Of a DNA stretch of 64,000 nt, positions 20,586-30,965 are shown in pieces; the first letter of the stretch is position 1, and the number at the start of each line of letters is the position of its first letter. Where the stretch lies: contig CAMIVR010000011.1 in the NCBI GenBank assembly GCA_946402065.1, positions 1 through 64,000 on the forward strand, written 5' to 3'. The notes beneath the pieces were generated by a model that saw only the letters and a list, made by a program, of their open reading frames with translations, was not told where the DNA came from and searched no databases. Source of the stretch: an uncultured Brevibacillus sp. (GTDB lineage: Bacteria; Bacillota; Bacilli; Brevibacillales; Brevibacillaceae). A program made the translations under genes and the position numbers.

Positions 20586-22340
20586 TTGTTACGCAAGGCA
20601 AAAATTGTTTGTACGATTGGACCGGCCAGCGAATCAGTCGAGACGTTGAAAAAAATGATTCACGCCGGGATGAACGTCGCCCGATTGAATTTTTCCCACG
20701 GATCACATGAAGAACACGCAGCGCGAATCAACAGCATTCGCCAGGCTGCGGCGGAAACGGGCACGCACATAGCGATTCTGCTCGATACGAAAGGTCCGGA
20801 AATCCGCACGGGAACGTTGGCAGTCGACGCTGTCGAGCTGATGGAAGGGCATACTGTGACGTTGACTACCGAGGAGATCAGCGGCACGGCAGAGCGCTTT
20901 TCTGTTACGTATAAAAACTTGCCCCAGGACGTTACGGTCGGCAGTACGATTTTGATCGATGACGGCTTGATCGGCTTGTCTGTAGAGTCCGTCGAAGGAA
21001 CGGAAATCCACTGCAGCATCAAGAACGGCGGTACGCTCAAGAGCAAAAAAGGCGTAAACGTACCAGGCGTCAAAGTGAACCTGCCGGGGATTACGGAGAA
21101 AGACGCGGACGATATCGTGTTCGGGATCAATCAGGAAGTCGATTTCATCGCAGCCTCCTTCGTCCGCAAAGCGTCCGACATCCTGGAAATCCGGGAAATT
21201 CTTGAACGCCACGGGGCCAAAATCGACATCATCGCCAAGATCGAAAATCAGGAGGGCGTCGACAACGTCGATGAAATCCTCGCGGTCGCTGACGGGCTGA
21301 TGGTTGCACGCGGCGACCTCGGCGTAGAAATTCCGCCAGAAGACGTACCGCTCGTCCAGAAGCGGCTGATTCAAAAGTGCAATCATCTGGGCAAAGCCGT
21401 CATCACAGCTACGCAAATGCTCGATTCGATGCAGCGCAACCCTCGTCCGACGCGGGCGGAGGCAAGCGATGTGGCCAATGCTATCTTTGACGGAACAGAC
21501 GCAATCATGCTCTCCGGCGAGACCGCTGCTGGCAAATACCCGGTTGAATCTGTTGAGACGATGAACCGGATTGCGCTGCGCACCGAACAAGAGCTGAATT
21601 ACCGCGAAATCTTTCAGCTGCAAGCGATGCGCAAGCAAGTGACGATCACGGAAGCGATCAGCCAGGCGGTTTCGAATGCTGCGCTCGATTTGGGGGCAGC
21701 AGCGATTATCACACCGACGGAAAGCGGGCACACGGCACGCATGGTGGCCAAGTACCGGCCAAAGGCACCGATTATTGCGGTCACGCCACATTTGGGCGTA
21801 CTGCGCAGGCTGACGCTGGTCAACAACGTCTATCCGGTTTTTGCCCCGATGGCCCATACGACGGATGAAATGCTCGAGCTGTCCGTACATGCGTCGCTGC
21901 AGTCCGGGATGGTTCGCCACGGCGATTTGGTCATCATTACGGCAGGCGTGCCGGTACGTGAGACGGGTACGACCAACATTATGAAAATCCACGTCATCGG
22001 CGACATCATCGGCCGGGGACAAGGCATCGGCAGAAAGGTCGTAACCGGTAAAATCATTTTGGCCAAATCTGCGAAGGAAGCGGTCGAAAAAATGGAGGAT
22101 GGCGCGATTCTCGTAACGCTTGGCACAGACTCGGACATGGTTCCGGCGTTTTCCCGGGCCGGCGCTGTGATTACCGAGGAAGGCGGCCTTACTTCCCACG
22201 CGGCTATCGTCGGATTGAACCTGAATGTTCCCGTCATCGTCGGCGTGCATCGGGCGACAGATTTGCTCAAAGACGGCATGACCGTCACTGTCGATACGGA
22301 GCGCGGACATATTTATACGGGGCATGCCCGGGTATTGTAA
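20586..22340 (+). CDS. pyk: Pyruvate kinase with C-terminal PEP-utilising mobile domain
   Basis: '[34 protein letters not shown]'; 584 aa with '[21 protein letters not shown]'. Confidence 0.97.
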   Translation: MLRKAKIVCTIGPASESVETLKKMIHAGMNVARLNFSHGSHEEHAARINSIRQAAAETGTHIAILLDTKGPEIRTGTLAVDAVELMEGHTVTLTTEEISGTAERFSVTYKNLPQDVTVGSTILIDDGLIGLSVESVEGTEIHCSIKNGGTLKSKKGVNVPGVKVNLPGITEKDADDIVFGINQEVDFIAASFVRKASDILEIREILERHGAKIDIIAKIENQEGVDNVDEILAVADGLMVARGDLGVEIPPEDVPLVQKRLIQKCNHLGKAVITATQMLDSMQRNPRPTRAEASDVANAIFDGTDAIMLSGETAAGKYPVESVETMNRIALRTEQELNYREIFQLQAMRKQVTITEAISQAVSNAALDLGAAAIITPTESGHTARMVAKYRPKAPIIAVTPHLGVLRRLTLVNNVYPVFAPMAHTTDEMLELSVHASLQSGMVRHGDLVIITAGVPVRETGTTNIMKIHVIGDIIGRGQGIGRKVVTGKIILAKSAKEAVEKMEDGAILVTLGTDSDMVPAFSRAGAVITEEGGLTSHAAIVGLNLNVPVIVGVHRATDLLKDGMTVTVDTERGHIYTGHARVL

Positions 22341-22346
22341 AGGAGG

Positions 22347-22793
22347 GTGAGGACGATGGTTTCACCACAGTACGCTGCCGTGCAGTTTCGTGTGCGGTAC
22401 GGTGAAACAGATCAGATGGGTGTCGTCTACCATACCAACTACCTGAACTGGATGGAGATCGGTCGGACCAATTATTTGCGGGATGCAGCACTCAGCTATC
22501 GCGAGCTGGAAGAAAAGGGGCTGCTCCTGCCGCTGACAGATGCATCGGTCTCGTTCAAAGCACCTGCTCGCTATGACGATATGGTAGAGGTCCGCACATG
22601 GGTTTTGCAGGTGACGCCGGTACGCCTTGATTTTGCCTATGAGGTGTACCGTGCCTGTGACGGGCAGCTGCTCGTATCAGGGGTGACCAAGCACGTATTT
22701 ACGAATCGCGAGTTCAAGCCGCTTCGCGTCAACCGCTTTATGCCGGAGCTGTACGAATGGCTGCTCGCCCAGCAAGGAGGGGATGATCAGTAG
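22347..22793 (+). CDS. YbgC/FadM-like acyl-CoA thioesterase (hotdog)
   Basis: 'VRYGETDQMGVVYHTNYLNWMEIGRTNYLR'. Confidence 0.9.
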   Translation: MRTMVSPQYAAVQFRVRYGETDQMGVVYHTNYLNWMEIGRTNYLRDAALSYRELEEKGLLLPLTDASVSFKAPARYDDMVEVRTWVLQVTPVRLDFAYEVYRACDGQLLVSGVTKHVFTNREFKPLRVNRFMPELYEWLLAQQGGDDQ

Positions 22794-23188
22794 TGTTCCG
22801 CTTACTCGTCGTGCTGTTTATCGCTGTGCCGATTCTGGAAATATGGGGATTGATTTCAGTAGGAAAGGTAATCGGCGGCTGGACAACGGTAGCCCTTGTC
22901 ATCTTGACCAGCCTGGTCGGAGCGTGGCTGGCCAAACAACAAGGGCTGCAAGTAATCCGTTTGGTGCAGTTGCAATTGTCCCGCGGGCAAATGCCGACAG
23001 ACGCCCTGATTGACGGTGCGCTTGTGCTGGTGGGCGGACTATTGCTCGTCGTACCGGGGTTTTTTACCGATCTGCTCGGGTTGCTTTTGCTCATCCCGTA
23101 TACGCGGATGCTCATCCGCCACCTGTTAAAGCTGTGGCTGGTCAGCCTGATCACCTCGGGCCGGATCAAGCTGTTGTTTCGCCGCTAG
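22793..23188 (+). CDS. fxsA: FxsA family membrane protein
   Basis: 131 aa; 'FRLLVVLFIAVPILEIWGLISVGKVIGGWTTVALVILTSLVGAWLAKQQG'. Confidence 0.9.
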   Translation: MFRLLVVLFIAVPILEIWGLISVGKVIGGWTTVALVILTSLVGAWLAKQQGLQVIRLVQLQLSRGQMPTDALIDGALVLVGGLLLVVPGFFTDLLGLLLLIPYTRMLIRHLLKLWLVSLITSGRIKLLFRR

Positions 23189-23194
23189 CGATGG

Positions 23195-24325
23195 TTACAC
23201 AGCGGCTCCTTTGATGTATTCCCACAGGTCTTTGTGGACATTTGCCTTGAGCAGTGCGTTTAGTAGCACCAGGCTGACCGGGCCGATGATCAACCCGAGG
23301 AATCCAAACAGATGCAAGCCGATAAAGAGTGCAACCAGAGTGAGCAGCGGATCCAGGCCGACGTTCTCGGCTACGATTTTCGGCTCGATAATCTGGCGGA
23401 AAATCAGTACGACGCCGTAAAGAATGGACAGGCCGATCACCAGACTGTAATTTCCTTTGAAAAACGCATAAACGATCCACGGTATGAAGACAGTGCCTGT
23501 ACCCAAATACGGCAGCAGATCGACCAGGCCGGTCAACAATCCGATCGTGATGGCGAACTCGACCCGCATAATGAGCAACCCGACAATCACAATCGCGGCC
23601 GTCAGCGATATCAAGGTTAACTGCGCTTTGATAAATCCGAACAGCGCATTGCGCAGATCAAGCACGATCGAATCCATCCTCGAGTTAACCCCTTGCGGCA
23701 TCAGACGCTGGAAACGGCCCTTCCAGGCGTAAAAGTCCTTGGAGATGAAAAAAGCTCCCAGCAGTGAGATGACCAGCACGGTGGCGAGATTAGGCAAGGA
23801 CAGCAGCAAGGTTTTCAAGCTGTTGAGGAAGTTCAGGACGAAGCTCTGGCCCGCTTGCGTAATCGTGTGGATGGCCGAACCGATATTGTTGTCGATTGCC
23901 GTTTTGTAGTTCGGATCAAGCTGCGCGTACATAAATTCCAGGCGATTGTAGATACCAAGGAGGAAATCCTGCGAGATCAACCGCTGGATGTTGCTGCTCA
24001 GATCGGCCAGCGACTGTGGCAGCATGCTCGTCAAATTGCCGATCTCAATCACAGTAAAGGTGACGATCATCGTCACGATGCCGATCGTCAGCACCAGCAG
24101 CACCAGCAGCATAAGCAGTACGGACAGCCAGCGCGGTATGCGTACATGCTTTGTCAGCCAGTTGACCGGGCGATTAATGATCAGGGCGATGAGCAAGGAA
24201 ATCAAAAATGGATAAAGTAAGGGCGTCCCAACCATAATAAGCCAATACGTTATGTAGATGGAAAACAGGACGATCAGGAGGCGGATGATTTGAAACAGGC
24301 GAATTTTCCAGTTGGCAATGTTCAG
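23195..24325 (-). CDS. ytvI: AI-2E family / sporulation membrane protein YtvI; start proposed at CTG 24325
   Basis: AI-2E transporter-like multi-TM; synteny pyk-fxsA-ytvI-citZ. AAGGAGG-N8-CTG gives an in-frame 30-codon N-terminal extension containing another TM. Confidence 0.85.
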   Translation of the reverse strand: MNIANWKIRLFQIIRLLIVLFSIYITYWLIMVGTPLLYPFLISLLIALIINRPVNWLTKHVRIPRWLSVLLMLLVLLVLTIGIVTMIVTFTVIEIGNLTSMLPQSLADLSSNIQRLISQDFLLGIYNRLEFMYAQLDPNYKTAIDNNIGSAIHTITQAGQSFVLNFLNSLKTLLLSLPNLATVLVISLLGAFFISKDFYAWKGRFQRLMPQGVNSRMDSIVLDLRNALFGFIKAQLTLISLTAAIVIVGLLIMRVEFAITIGLLTGLVDLLPYLGTGTVFIPWIVYAFFKGNYSLVIGLSILYGVVLIFRQIIEPKIVAENVGLDPLLTLVALFIGLHLFGFLGLIIGPVSLVLLNALLKANVHKDLWEYIKGAAV

Positions 24326-24454
24326 TGATAAAACCTCCTTAATTGGTTACTTTTTCCCTGTAACTTTATTGTAACTAATTTGCGCTATGCTTGCCAATGG
24401 AAGGGCGAGTCACAGCCAAAAAGCGCTAGTTTTTGACGTTTTTTCCGGAAATCA

Positions 24455-24483
24455 TTCACAAAACGGACATAATTTACTATAAT
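24455..24483 (+). promoter_or_regulatory. Probable sigma-A promoter for citZ
   Basis: TTCACA-17 nt-TATAAT. Confidence 0.65.
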
Positions 24484-24717
24484 GTTGTCGGACTATGATG
24501 GCTGTTTTTCTCATTCTGCCGAGCAGCTCTCGTTTTCATCAGCCTCGTCTCTTCTTTTGAAAAACGTCGCAGCGTTTCCTAAAACTTAGCGCGCCAAGCG
24601 TTTTTCTCAACGCGCACGGATGGAATACAGATAGATGCTCGTCTCACCGGGAATAGCTCCTGCGGTGGCAACAGGAAGACGGCTTTCAAACTAATTTATG
24701 GAAAAGGGGAGAGAACT

Positions 24718-25830
24718 ATGACAGCAACACGAGGACTTGAAGGGGTAGTTGCGGCGCAATCTTCTATTTGTTCCATTGTCGATGGAGTATTGTGCTATGG
24801 CGGTATCAATGTAGATGAACTAGCCGAAAAGGCCAGCTTTGAAGAAGTAATTTATCTTCTCTGGCATGGAGTACTACCGAAGCGCGATCAGCTGGAGGAA
24901 TTGAAAAAGCAATTAGGCGACAATGCTAAAGTGCCGGAAGAAGTAATTGCAAACATCCGCACGTATCCACAGGGTGTTCATCCGATGGCGGCTCTCCGCA
25001 CAGCTGTCTCTACGCTAGGACTCTATGACGCAGAAGCTCAGGAAATGACACCTGAGGCCAACTATCGCAAATCCGTCCGACTGATGGCTCAGACGCCGAC
25101 AATTGTCGCTGCCTTTGCCCGCATTCGCAAAGGACTTGAGCCGGTAGCCCCCAAAGCTGACTACTCCATCGCCAAGAACTTTCTGTACATGCTGACGGGT
25201 GAAGAGCCGTCGGAAACAGCTGTAAAAGCGTTTGATATCGCTCTCATTCTGCACGCTGACCACGAGTTCAACGCTTCCACCTTCTCTGCTCGCGTTACTG
25301 TCGCGACGCTGACCGACATCTATTCCGGCATCGTCTCTGCGATCGGAACGCTGAAAGGGCCGCTGCACGGCGGAGCGAACGAGCAAGTCGCAGCGATGCT
25401 GAATGAAATCGGCACCATCGCTAACGTCGAGCCGTACATTCGCAAAGCGCTGGACAACAAGGTGAAAATCATGGGCTTCGGCCATCGCGTATACAAAGAC
25501 GGCGACCCTCGCGCCAAATGGCTGCGCGGTATGTCTGAAAAGCTGACAGCGCAAGTCGGCAAAAGCGAGCTGTACGAGATGTCTGTGAAAATCGAAGAGA
25601 TGGTGACGAGCGAAAAAGGCCTGAAGCCGAATGTCGATTTTTATTCCGCATCCGTCTACATCGCCCTCGGATTGGAAACGGATTTGTTCACACCTATTTT
25701 TGCAATCAGCCGCATGTCAGGCTGGACGGCGCACGTAATGGAACAATTTGAAAACAACCGCCTGATCCGACCGCGTGCCGACTATACAGGTCCGGTAAAC
25801 CAGCACTACATACCGATTGACCAAAGATAG
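24718..25830 (+). CDS. citZ: Citrate synthase
   Basis: 'GPLHGGANEQVAAMLNEI', 'GFGHRVYKDGDPRA'. Confidence 0.96.
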   Translation: MTATRGLEGVVAAQSSICSIVDGVLCYGGINVDELAEKASFEEVIYLLWHGVLPKRDQLEELKKQLGDNAKVPEEVIANIRTYPQGVHPMAALRTAVSTLGLYDAEAQEMTPEANYRKSVRLMAQTPTIVAAFARIRKGLEPVAPKADYSIAKNFLYMLTGEEPSETAVKAFDIALILHADHEFNASTFSARVTVATLTDIYSGIVSAIGTLKGPLHGGANEQVAAMLNEIGTIANVEPYIRKALDNKVKIMGFGHRVYKDGDPRAKWLRGMSEKLTAQVGKSELYEMSVKIEEMVTSEKGLKPNVDFYSASVYIALGLETDLFTPIFAISRMSGWTAHVMEQFENNRLIRPRADYTGPVNQHYIPIDQR

Positions 25831-25856
25831 ATTCAGGTTTATGATGACGTAGTAGG

Positions 25857-25881
25857 ACTACCACAGACTGTGGTAGTTTTG
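25857..25881 (+). terminator. Hairpin with short U-run between citZ and icd (terminator/attenuator)
   Basis: ACTACCACA-GAC-TGTGGTAGT followed by TTT. Confidence 0.5.
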
Positions 25882-25953
25882 CTGCGTCTGCAATTGAAAC
25901 GGCTTTTCCTCTTACCTCAATAAAATTTCAGTGAATAAATGGAGGGGTTTTAT

Positions 25954-27237
25954 TTGTTTAAAAACTTGTCTGCACCTACCAGTGGCCAAAAAATTACAGT
26001 GGATAACGGAAAACTCGTCGTTCCTAACAACCCGGTTATTCCTTTTATCGAAGGGGACGGAACCGGTCCTGATATTTGGAAAGCGTCTGTTCGCGCTTTG
26101 GATGCGGCAGTAGAAAAAGCGTACAACGGTGAAAAGAAAATCGCCTGGTTTGAAGTGTACGCAGGTGAAAAAGCGTTCAACCAATACGGCGAATGGCTGC
26201 CTGAAGATACGTTGACTGCTGTGCGCGAATACTTGATCGCGATCAAAGGTCCGCTCACGACTCCTGTCGGCGGCGGTATCCGCTCGATCAATGTAGCGCT
26301 GCGCCAAGAGCTCGACCTGTACGCTTGCGTGCGTCCGGTGCAATACTTTGAAGGCGTGCCTTCGCCGGTAAAACACCCTGAGCTGACCGACATGGTGATC
26401 TTCCGTGAAAACACAGAAGATATCTACGCGGGTGTCGAGTGGGCTGAAGGCACTCCGGAAGTGAAAAAAGTAATCGACTTCCTGCAAAAAGAAATGGGCG
26501 TGAAAAAAATCCGCTTCCCGGAAACATCCGGTATCGGAATCAAGCCAGTGTCCAAAGAAGGAACAGAGCGTCTGGTTCGTGCAGCCATCAACTACGCCCT
26601 GGACAACAACCGCAAATCCGTTACGCTCGTCCACAAAGGCAACATCATGAAATTCACCGAAGGCGCGTTCAAAAACTGGGGATATGCTCTGGCTGAAGCC
26701 GAATTCGGCGACAAAGTGTTCACATGGGCTCAATACGACCGGATCAAAGCAGAAGGCGGAGACGCCGACAAAGCGCAAAAAGAAGCGGAAGCGACAGGCA
26801 AGCTGATCGTGAAAGACGTCATCGCCGACGCCTTCCTGCAGCAAATCCTGACTCGTCCGGCAGAATACGATGTCGTCGCTACACTGAACCTGAACGGCGA
26901 CTACGTATCTGATGCGCTGGCTGCACAAGTCGGCGGCATCGGGATTGCACCTGGTGCGAATATCAACTACGTCACAGGTCATGCCATTTTTGAAGCAACC
27001 CACGGTACTGCGCCGAAATACGCCGGCCTGGACAAAGTAAATCCGTCTTCCGTCATTCTCTCGGGCGAAATGATGCTCCGCCACCTGGGCTGGAACGAAG
27101 CGGCTGACCTGATCATCAACTCAATGGAGAAAACGATCTCGGCCAAAACGGTCACATACGATTTCGCTCGCCTGATGGATGGGGCAACCGAGCTGAAATG
27201 CTCTGAGTTCGCTGATGCCTTGATTAAAAATATGTAA
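25954..27237 (+). CDS. icd: Isocitrate dehydrogenase (NADP)
   Basis: '[29 protein letters not shown]'; TTG start after GGAGGGG preferred to ATG 25939. Confidence 0.96.
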   Translation: MFKNLSAPTSGQKITVDNGKLVVPNNPVIPFIEGDGTGPDIWKASVRALDAAVEKAYNGEKKIAWFEVYAGEKAFNQYGEWLPEDTLTAVREYLIAIKGPLTTPVGGGIRSINVALRQELDLYACVRPVQYFEGVPSPVKHPELTDMVIFRENTEDIYAGVEWAEGTPEVKKVIDFLQKEMGVKKIRFPETSGIGIKPVSKEGTERLVRAAINYALDNNRKSVTLVHKGNIMKFTEGAFKNWGYALAEAEFGDKVFTWAQYDRIKAEGGDADKAQKEAEATGKLIVKDVIADAFLQQILTRPAEYDVVATLNLNGDYVSDALAAQVGGIGIAPGANINYVTGHAIFEATHGTAPKYAGLDKVNPSSVILSGEMMLRHLGWNEAADLIINSMEKTISAKTVTYDFARLMDGATELKCSEFADALIKNM

Positions 27238-27276
27238 GCTTTGCATTGAGTGACAAAAACGTAGGAGGGAAGCAAG

Positions 27277-28215
27277 ATGGGATTTCAAAGGAAAAAAATC
27301 GCAGTAATCGGTAGTGGTTTTACTGGAGCGACAACCGCATTCATTCTCGGTCAAAAAGAACTGGGCGATGTGGTACTGGTTGACATCCCCCAATTGGAAA
27401 ACCCGACTAAAGGTAAAGCGCTCGATATGATGGAATCTTCTCCGGTACTTGGCTTCGATGCCAACATTACCGGTACGTCCGACTACGCAGAGATCGCAGG
27501 TGCTGACCTGGTCATCATCACTGCCGGGATTGCCCGCAAGCCCGGCATGTCCCGCGACGACTTGGTCAACACCAACGCCGGCATCATGCGTTCTGTAGCT
27601 GAACAAGTAAAGACGCATGCGCCAAACTCGATTGTCATCGTATTGTCCAACCCGGTTGATGCCATGACGTATACGTTCTACAAGACATCAGGGTTCCCGA
27701 AAGAGCGCGTAATCGGACAATCCGGCGTGCTTGACACGGCGCGTTTCCGCACGTTTGTAGCAGAAGAGCTGAACGTTTCCGTCGAGGATGTCACCGGTTT
27801 CGTGCTCGGAGGTCATGGCGATGACATGGTTCCGCTCGTTCGTTACTCCTACGCCGGCGGCATTCCGTTGGAAACCCTCATCTCCAAAGAGCGTCTGGAT
27901 GCAATCGTAGAGCGGACTCGCAAGGGGGGCGGCGAAATCGTCAACCTGCTTGGAAACGGCTCGGCTTACTACGCGCCGGCAGCATCGCTCGTGCAAATGG
28001 CTGAAGCGATCCTGAAAGACAAGAAACGCATTCTGCCTTCCATCGCCCTGCTGCAAGGCGAATACGGCTACAACGATCTGTACCTGGGTGTACCGACGCT
28101 GCTCGGTGGCAACGGTATCGAAAAAATTTACGAACTGGAACTGACTGCGGAAGAGAAAGCAGCCCTCAATAAGTCTGCTGACTCTGTGCGCAGCGTCATG
28201 AAGGTTTTACAGTAA
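27277..28215 (+). CDS. mdh: Malate dehydrogenase
   Basis: '[31 protein letters not shown]', '[13 protein letters not shown]'-type motif. Confidence 0.96.
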   Translation: MGFQRKKIAVIGSGFTGATTAFILGQKELGDVVLVDIPQLENPTKGKALDMMESSPVLGFDANITGTSDYAEIAGADLVIITAGIARKPGMSRDDLVNTNAGIMRSVAEQVKTHAPNSIVIVLSNPVDAMTYTFYKTSGFPKERVIGQSGVLDTARFRTFVAEELNVSVEDVTGFVLGGHGDDMVPLVRYSYAGGIPLETLISKERLDAIVERTRKGGGEIVNLLGNGSAYYAPAASLVQMAEAILKDKKRILPSIALLQGEYGYNDLYLGVPTLLGGNGIEKIYELELTAEEKAALNKSADSVRSVMKVLQ

Positions 28216-28240
28216 TTCAAAATCCCATCACCTACGATTT

Positions 28241-28274
28241 CAGGCATCTCCTGCTTCAGGGGGTGCCTGTTTTA
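28241..28274 (+). terminator. Rho-independent terminator after mdh
   Basis: CAGGCA...TGCCTG followed by TTTT. Confidence 0.6.
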
Positions 28275-28410
28275 CGTCTGGGTCTTTACAGAAATTTTAC
28301 TTGTGTCGTTTTCTGTCATCTGTCAGACTTAAAGTGAATGTTAAGCGCACTCTAATAAAAACAGTATAGAAAGCTTGTTGCAAGTGTTGATAACACGGGA
28401 GGTCAAGAGA

Positions 28411-29106
28411 GTGACAAAAATATTAGTTGTCGACGACGAAACATCAATTGCCAAACTGCTTCAATTCAACCTGGAAAAGGCAGGCTTTGAAGTAGTGGCG
28501 GCTTATGATGGAAAACAAGCACTGGAGATGGTTTACCAAGAAAAACCGGACTTTATTATTCTCGATCTGATGCTGCCCAAGATGGATGGCATGGACGTCT
28601 GCAAAGCGCTTCGCCAGGAGCGAATCCAGACGCCGATTTTAATGCTGACAGCAAAAGACGATGAATTGGAAAAAATACTTGGCCTGGAGCTGGGGGCAGA
28701 TGACTACCTGACCAAGCCGTTTAGCCCGAGGGAAGTCGTCGCCCGTGTCAAAGCGATTTTGCGCCGGACGCAGACAAGCCCTGATCAGCCGCAGGATGGC
28801 GGCGATGTTGTCCTGCAATTCGGCAACATCCGGATTTATCCGGAGCGGTATGAAGTTCTGCGCGGCGAGGAGAAGGTCGAGCTGACGCCGAAGGAATTTG
28901 AGCTGCTGCACCATCTGGCCAGTTACCATGGCCGCGTAATGACGCGCGATCAGCTCTTGAACGCTGTCTGGAACTACGACTTTATCGGAGACTCACGGAT
29001 TGTCGATGTGCATGTCAGCCACTTGCGGGAGAAGCTGGAAGAGGATACGAAAAATCCACGGTATATCAAGACGGTGCGCGGCTTGGGCTACAAGCTGGAA
29101 GGATAG
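28411..29106 (+). CDS. phoP: OmpR-family response regulator PhoP-like
   Basis: Receiver 'KILVVDDETSIAKLLQFNLEKAGFEVV' plus winged-helix; located after mdh as in Bacillus. Confidence 0.9.
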   Translation: MTKILVVDDETSIAKLLQFNLEKAGFEVVAAYDGKQALEMVYQEKPDFIILDLMLPKMDGMDVCKALRQERIQTPILMLTAKDDELEKILGLELGADDYLTKPFSPREVVARVKAILRRTQTSPDQPQDGGDVVLQFGNIRIYPERYEVLRGEEKVELTPKEFELLHHLASYHGRVMTRDQLLNAVWNYDFIGDSRIVDVHVSHLREKLEEDTKNPRYIKTVRGLGYKLEG

Positions 29107-29124
29107 GTACAGGAGGATGAGCAA

Positions 29125-30900
29125 TTGACGCGCTTTCGCTTGAAATTGACCCTAACAATCCTCGGACTGATCTCGCTGGTGCTGCTTTTGCTCGGCGGTT
29201 TTTTTGCCAAAGTCCTGGAGCGCTCTTATCTGGAATCGCTCTCGGATTTGCTCAGGCGGGAAGCGCTGCTCATCTCCGAAGCAGTCCATACCCCGGAGGT
29301 CATGACGAATCCCCAGCTGCTGGAAAATCGCGTCAAGCAATTTCAGTCCGTAGAGACGCGCATCACCGTCATCGACAAGACGGGACGGGTACTGGCAGAT
29401 AGCAGACAAAGCCCGTCCGAGATGGAGAACCACGCCGACCGCCCTGAATTCGAAAGCGCGATGAAAGGGCAGACGGGCAACTTCACGCGCTACAGCGAGA
29501 CGATCGGCTACGAGATGATGTACGTCAGCGTACCGATTTATCAGCAAGGTGAAATCGTCGGCGTAGCCCGCTCAAGCATGTCGATGCAAAATATCAACAC
29601 GACCATTCACGAGATGTGGTACAGCCTGTTAACCGGCCTGTTTATTACCCTGATCGTAGGGTCGATCGTCAGCACGCGATTTGCTGCCAGCATAACACAG
29701 CCGATCGAGGAAATTACACGTGTCGCACGAAACATTACACAGCGGCAATACGAGAGCCGCGTCAAGCTGAAGGCCAAGGATGAGATCGGCCAGCTTGCCG
29801 GGGCGATCAACTTTATGGCTTCCAGTCTGGAAAAGCAGATGTACGAAATATCGGAGAATCAGCAGCGGCTGACCGGTGTTTTAACGAATATGACCAGCGG
29901 GGTCATTCTCGTCACGGAGACGAAGCGAATCATGCTGGTCAATCCGGCCGTAGAGCGATTGCTGGGAACGACGAGTCAGGAGCTTGTCGGCAAGACGCAT
30001 ATCGACGCCAGCAAGAGCTTTGAACTGAGCCAGTTCATCGACCGGTGCATTGCGACCGGGGAAAAGTTTCGCGAGGAGATTCACATCTACTATCCGCAGG
30101 AGCGCATCCTCGATGTGAACTTTGCCCCCTACATCAACTTCAAGGGCGAAATCAAAGGTGTCGTTGCTGTGCTTCACGACATTACCGACATCCGCCGGCT
30201 GGAGAAAATGCGCAGCGAGTTCGTCGCCAACGTCTCGCATGAGCTGCGCACGCCGATTACGTCGATTAAAGGATTCACCGAGACCTTGCTCGACGGCGCG
30301 ATGATGGATGAAGAGACGTGCCGGACCTTTTTGCAAATTATTTCAGACGAGAGCGAGCGCTTGTTCCGGCTGATTCGAGAAATTTTGGATTTGTCCAAAA
30401 TCGAACAGCGGCGGTTGGTGCTCTCGCTGCAGGAGATTAACCTGCAGCAGTTGATTCTCGATACCGTCACGTTATTGCAGGAAGTGATCCAGCGAAAAGA
30501 CTTGACGGTGACAGCGCCAGACGACGAATTCTGGATCATTACGGACAAAGATTGCCTGCATCAGATCTTGCTCAATCTGATCAACAATGCCGTCGCATAC
30601 ACGCCTGAAGGCGGCTCGATCACGGTCGAGCTAGAGCACGCCGAGGATACAGTGGCGATTCGGGTCAGCGATACCGGGATTGGCATCCCTGAGAAGGATA
30701 TCGGGCGGATCTTCGAACGCTTTTACCGCGTCGATAAAATGCGTTCCCGCGATTCCGGCGGCACGGGTTTGGGATTGGCGATCGTCAAGCACCTTGTGGA
30801 AAGCTTGCACGGACATATTGCGGTTGTCAGCGAGGAAGGCAAGAGCTCATCGTTTACGGTCACACTGCCGATCGCACCAAAAGATACGTGGAAAGGCTGA
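29125..30900 (+). CDS. phoR: Sensor histidine kinase PhoR-like (HAMP, PAS, HisKA, HATPase)
   Basis: 'FVANVSHELRTPITSIKGFTETLLDGA', 'GTGLGLAIVKHLVE'. Confidence 0.9.
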   Translation: MTRFRLKLTLTILGLISLVLLLLGGFFAKVLERSYLESLSDLLRREALLISEAVHTPEVMTNPQLLENRVKQFQSVETRITVIDKTGRVLADSRQSPSEMENHADRPEFESAMKGQTGNFTRYSETIGYEMMYVSVPIYQQGEIVGVARSSMSMQNINTTIHEMWYSLLTGLFITLIVGSIVSTRFAASITQPIEEITRVARNITQRQYESRVKLKAKDEIGQLAGAINFMASSLEKQMYEISENQQRLTGVLTNMTSGVILVTETKRIMLVNPAVERLLGTTSQELVGKTHIDASKSFELSQFIDRCIATGEKFREEIHIYYPQERILDVNFAPYINFKGEIKGVVAVLHDITDIRRLEKMRSEFVANVSHELRTPITSIKGFTETLLDGAMMDEETCRTFLQIISDESERLFRLIREILDLSKIEQRRLVLSLQEINLQQLILDTVTLLQEVIQRKDLTVTAPDDEFWIITDKDCLHQILLNLINNAVAYTPEGGSITVELEHAEDTVAIRVSDTGIGIPEKDIGRIFERFYRVDKMRSRDSGGTGLGLAIVKHLVESLHGHIAVVSEEGKSSSFTVTLPIAPKDTWKG

Positions 30901-30965
30901 GCAAGCGCAAACCTTTTCACATGAAATGAGACGGCTTGCCCCATACTAAGAGGAGGGGGTGAGTC

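Noticed and set aside
20703-22325. 540-aa open frame antisense to pyk (and similar long antisense ORFs at 15304-16395, 25912-27084, 13407-14330, 5417-6250)
   Set aside because: Composition mirrors codon bias of the well-supported sense genes; no recognisable domains or RBS.
24590-24717. T-box riboswitch in the citZ leader (GCGGTGGCAACAGG resembles part of the T-box sequence)
   Set aside because: Canonical AGGGTGGNACCGCG and terminator/antiterminator are absent, and citZ is not an expected T-box target.
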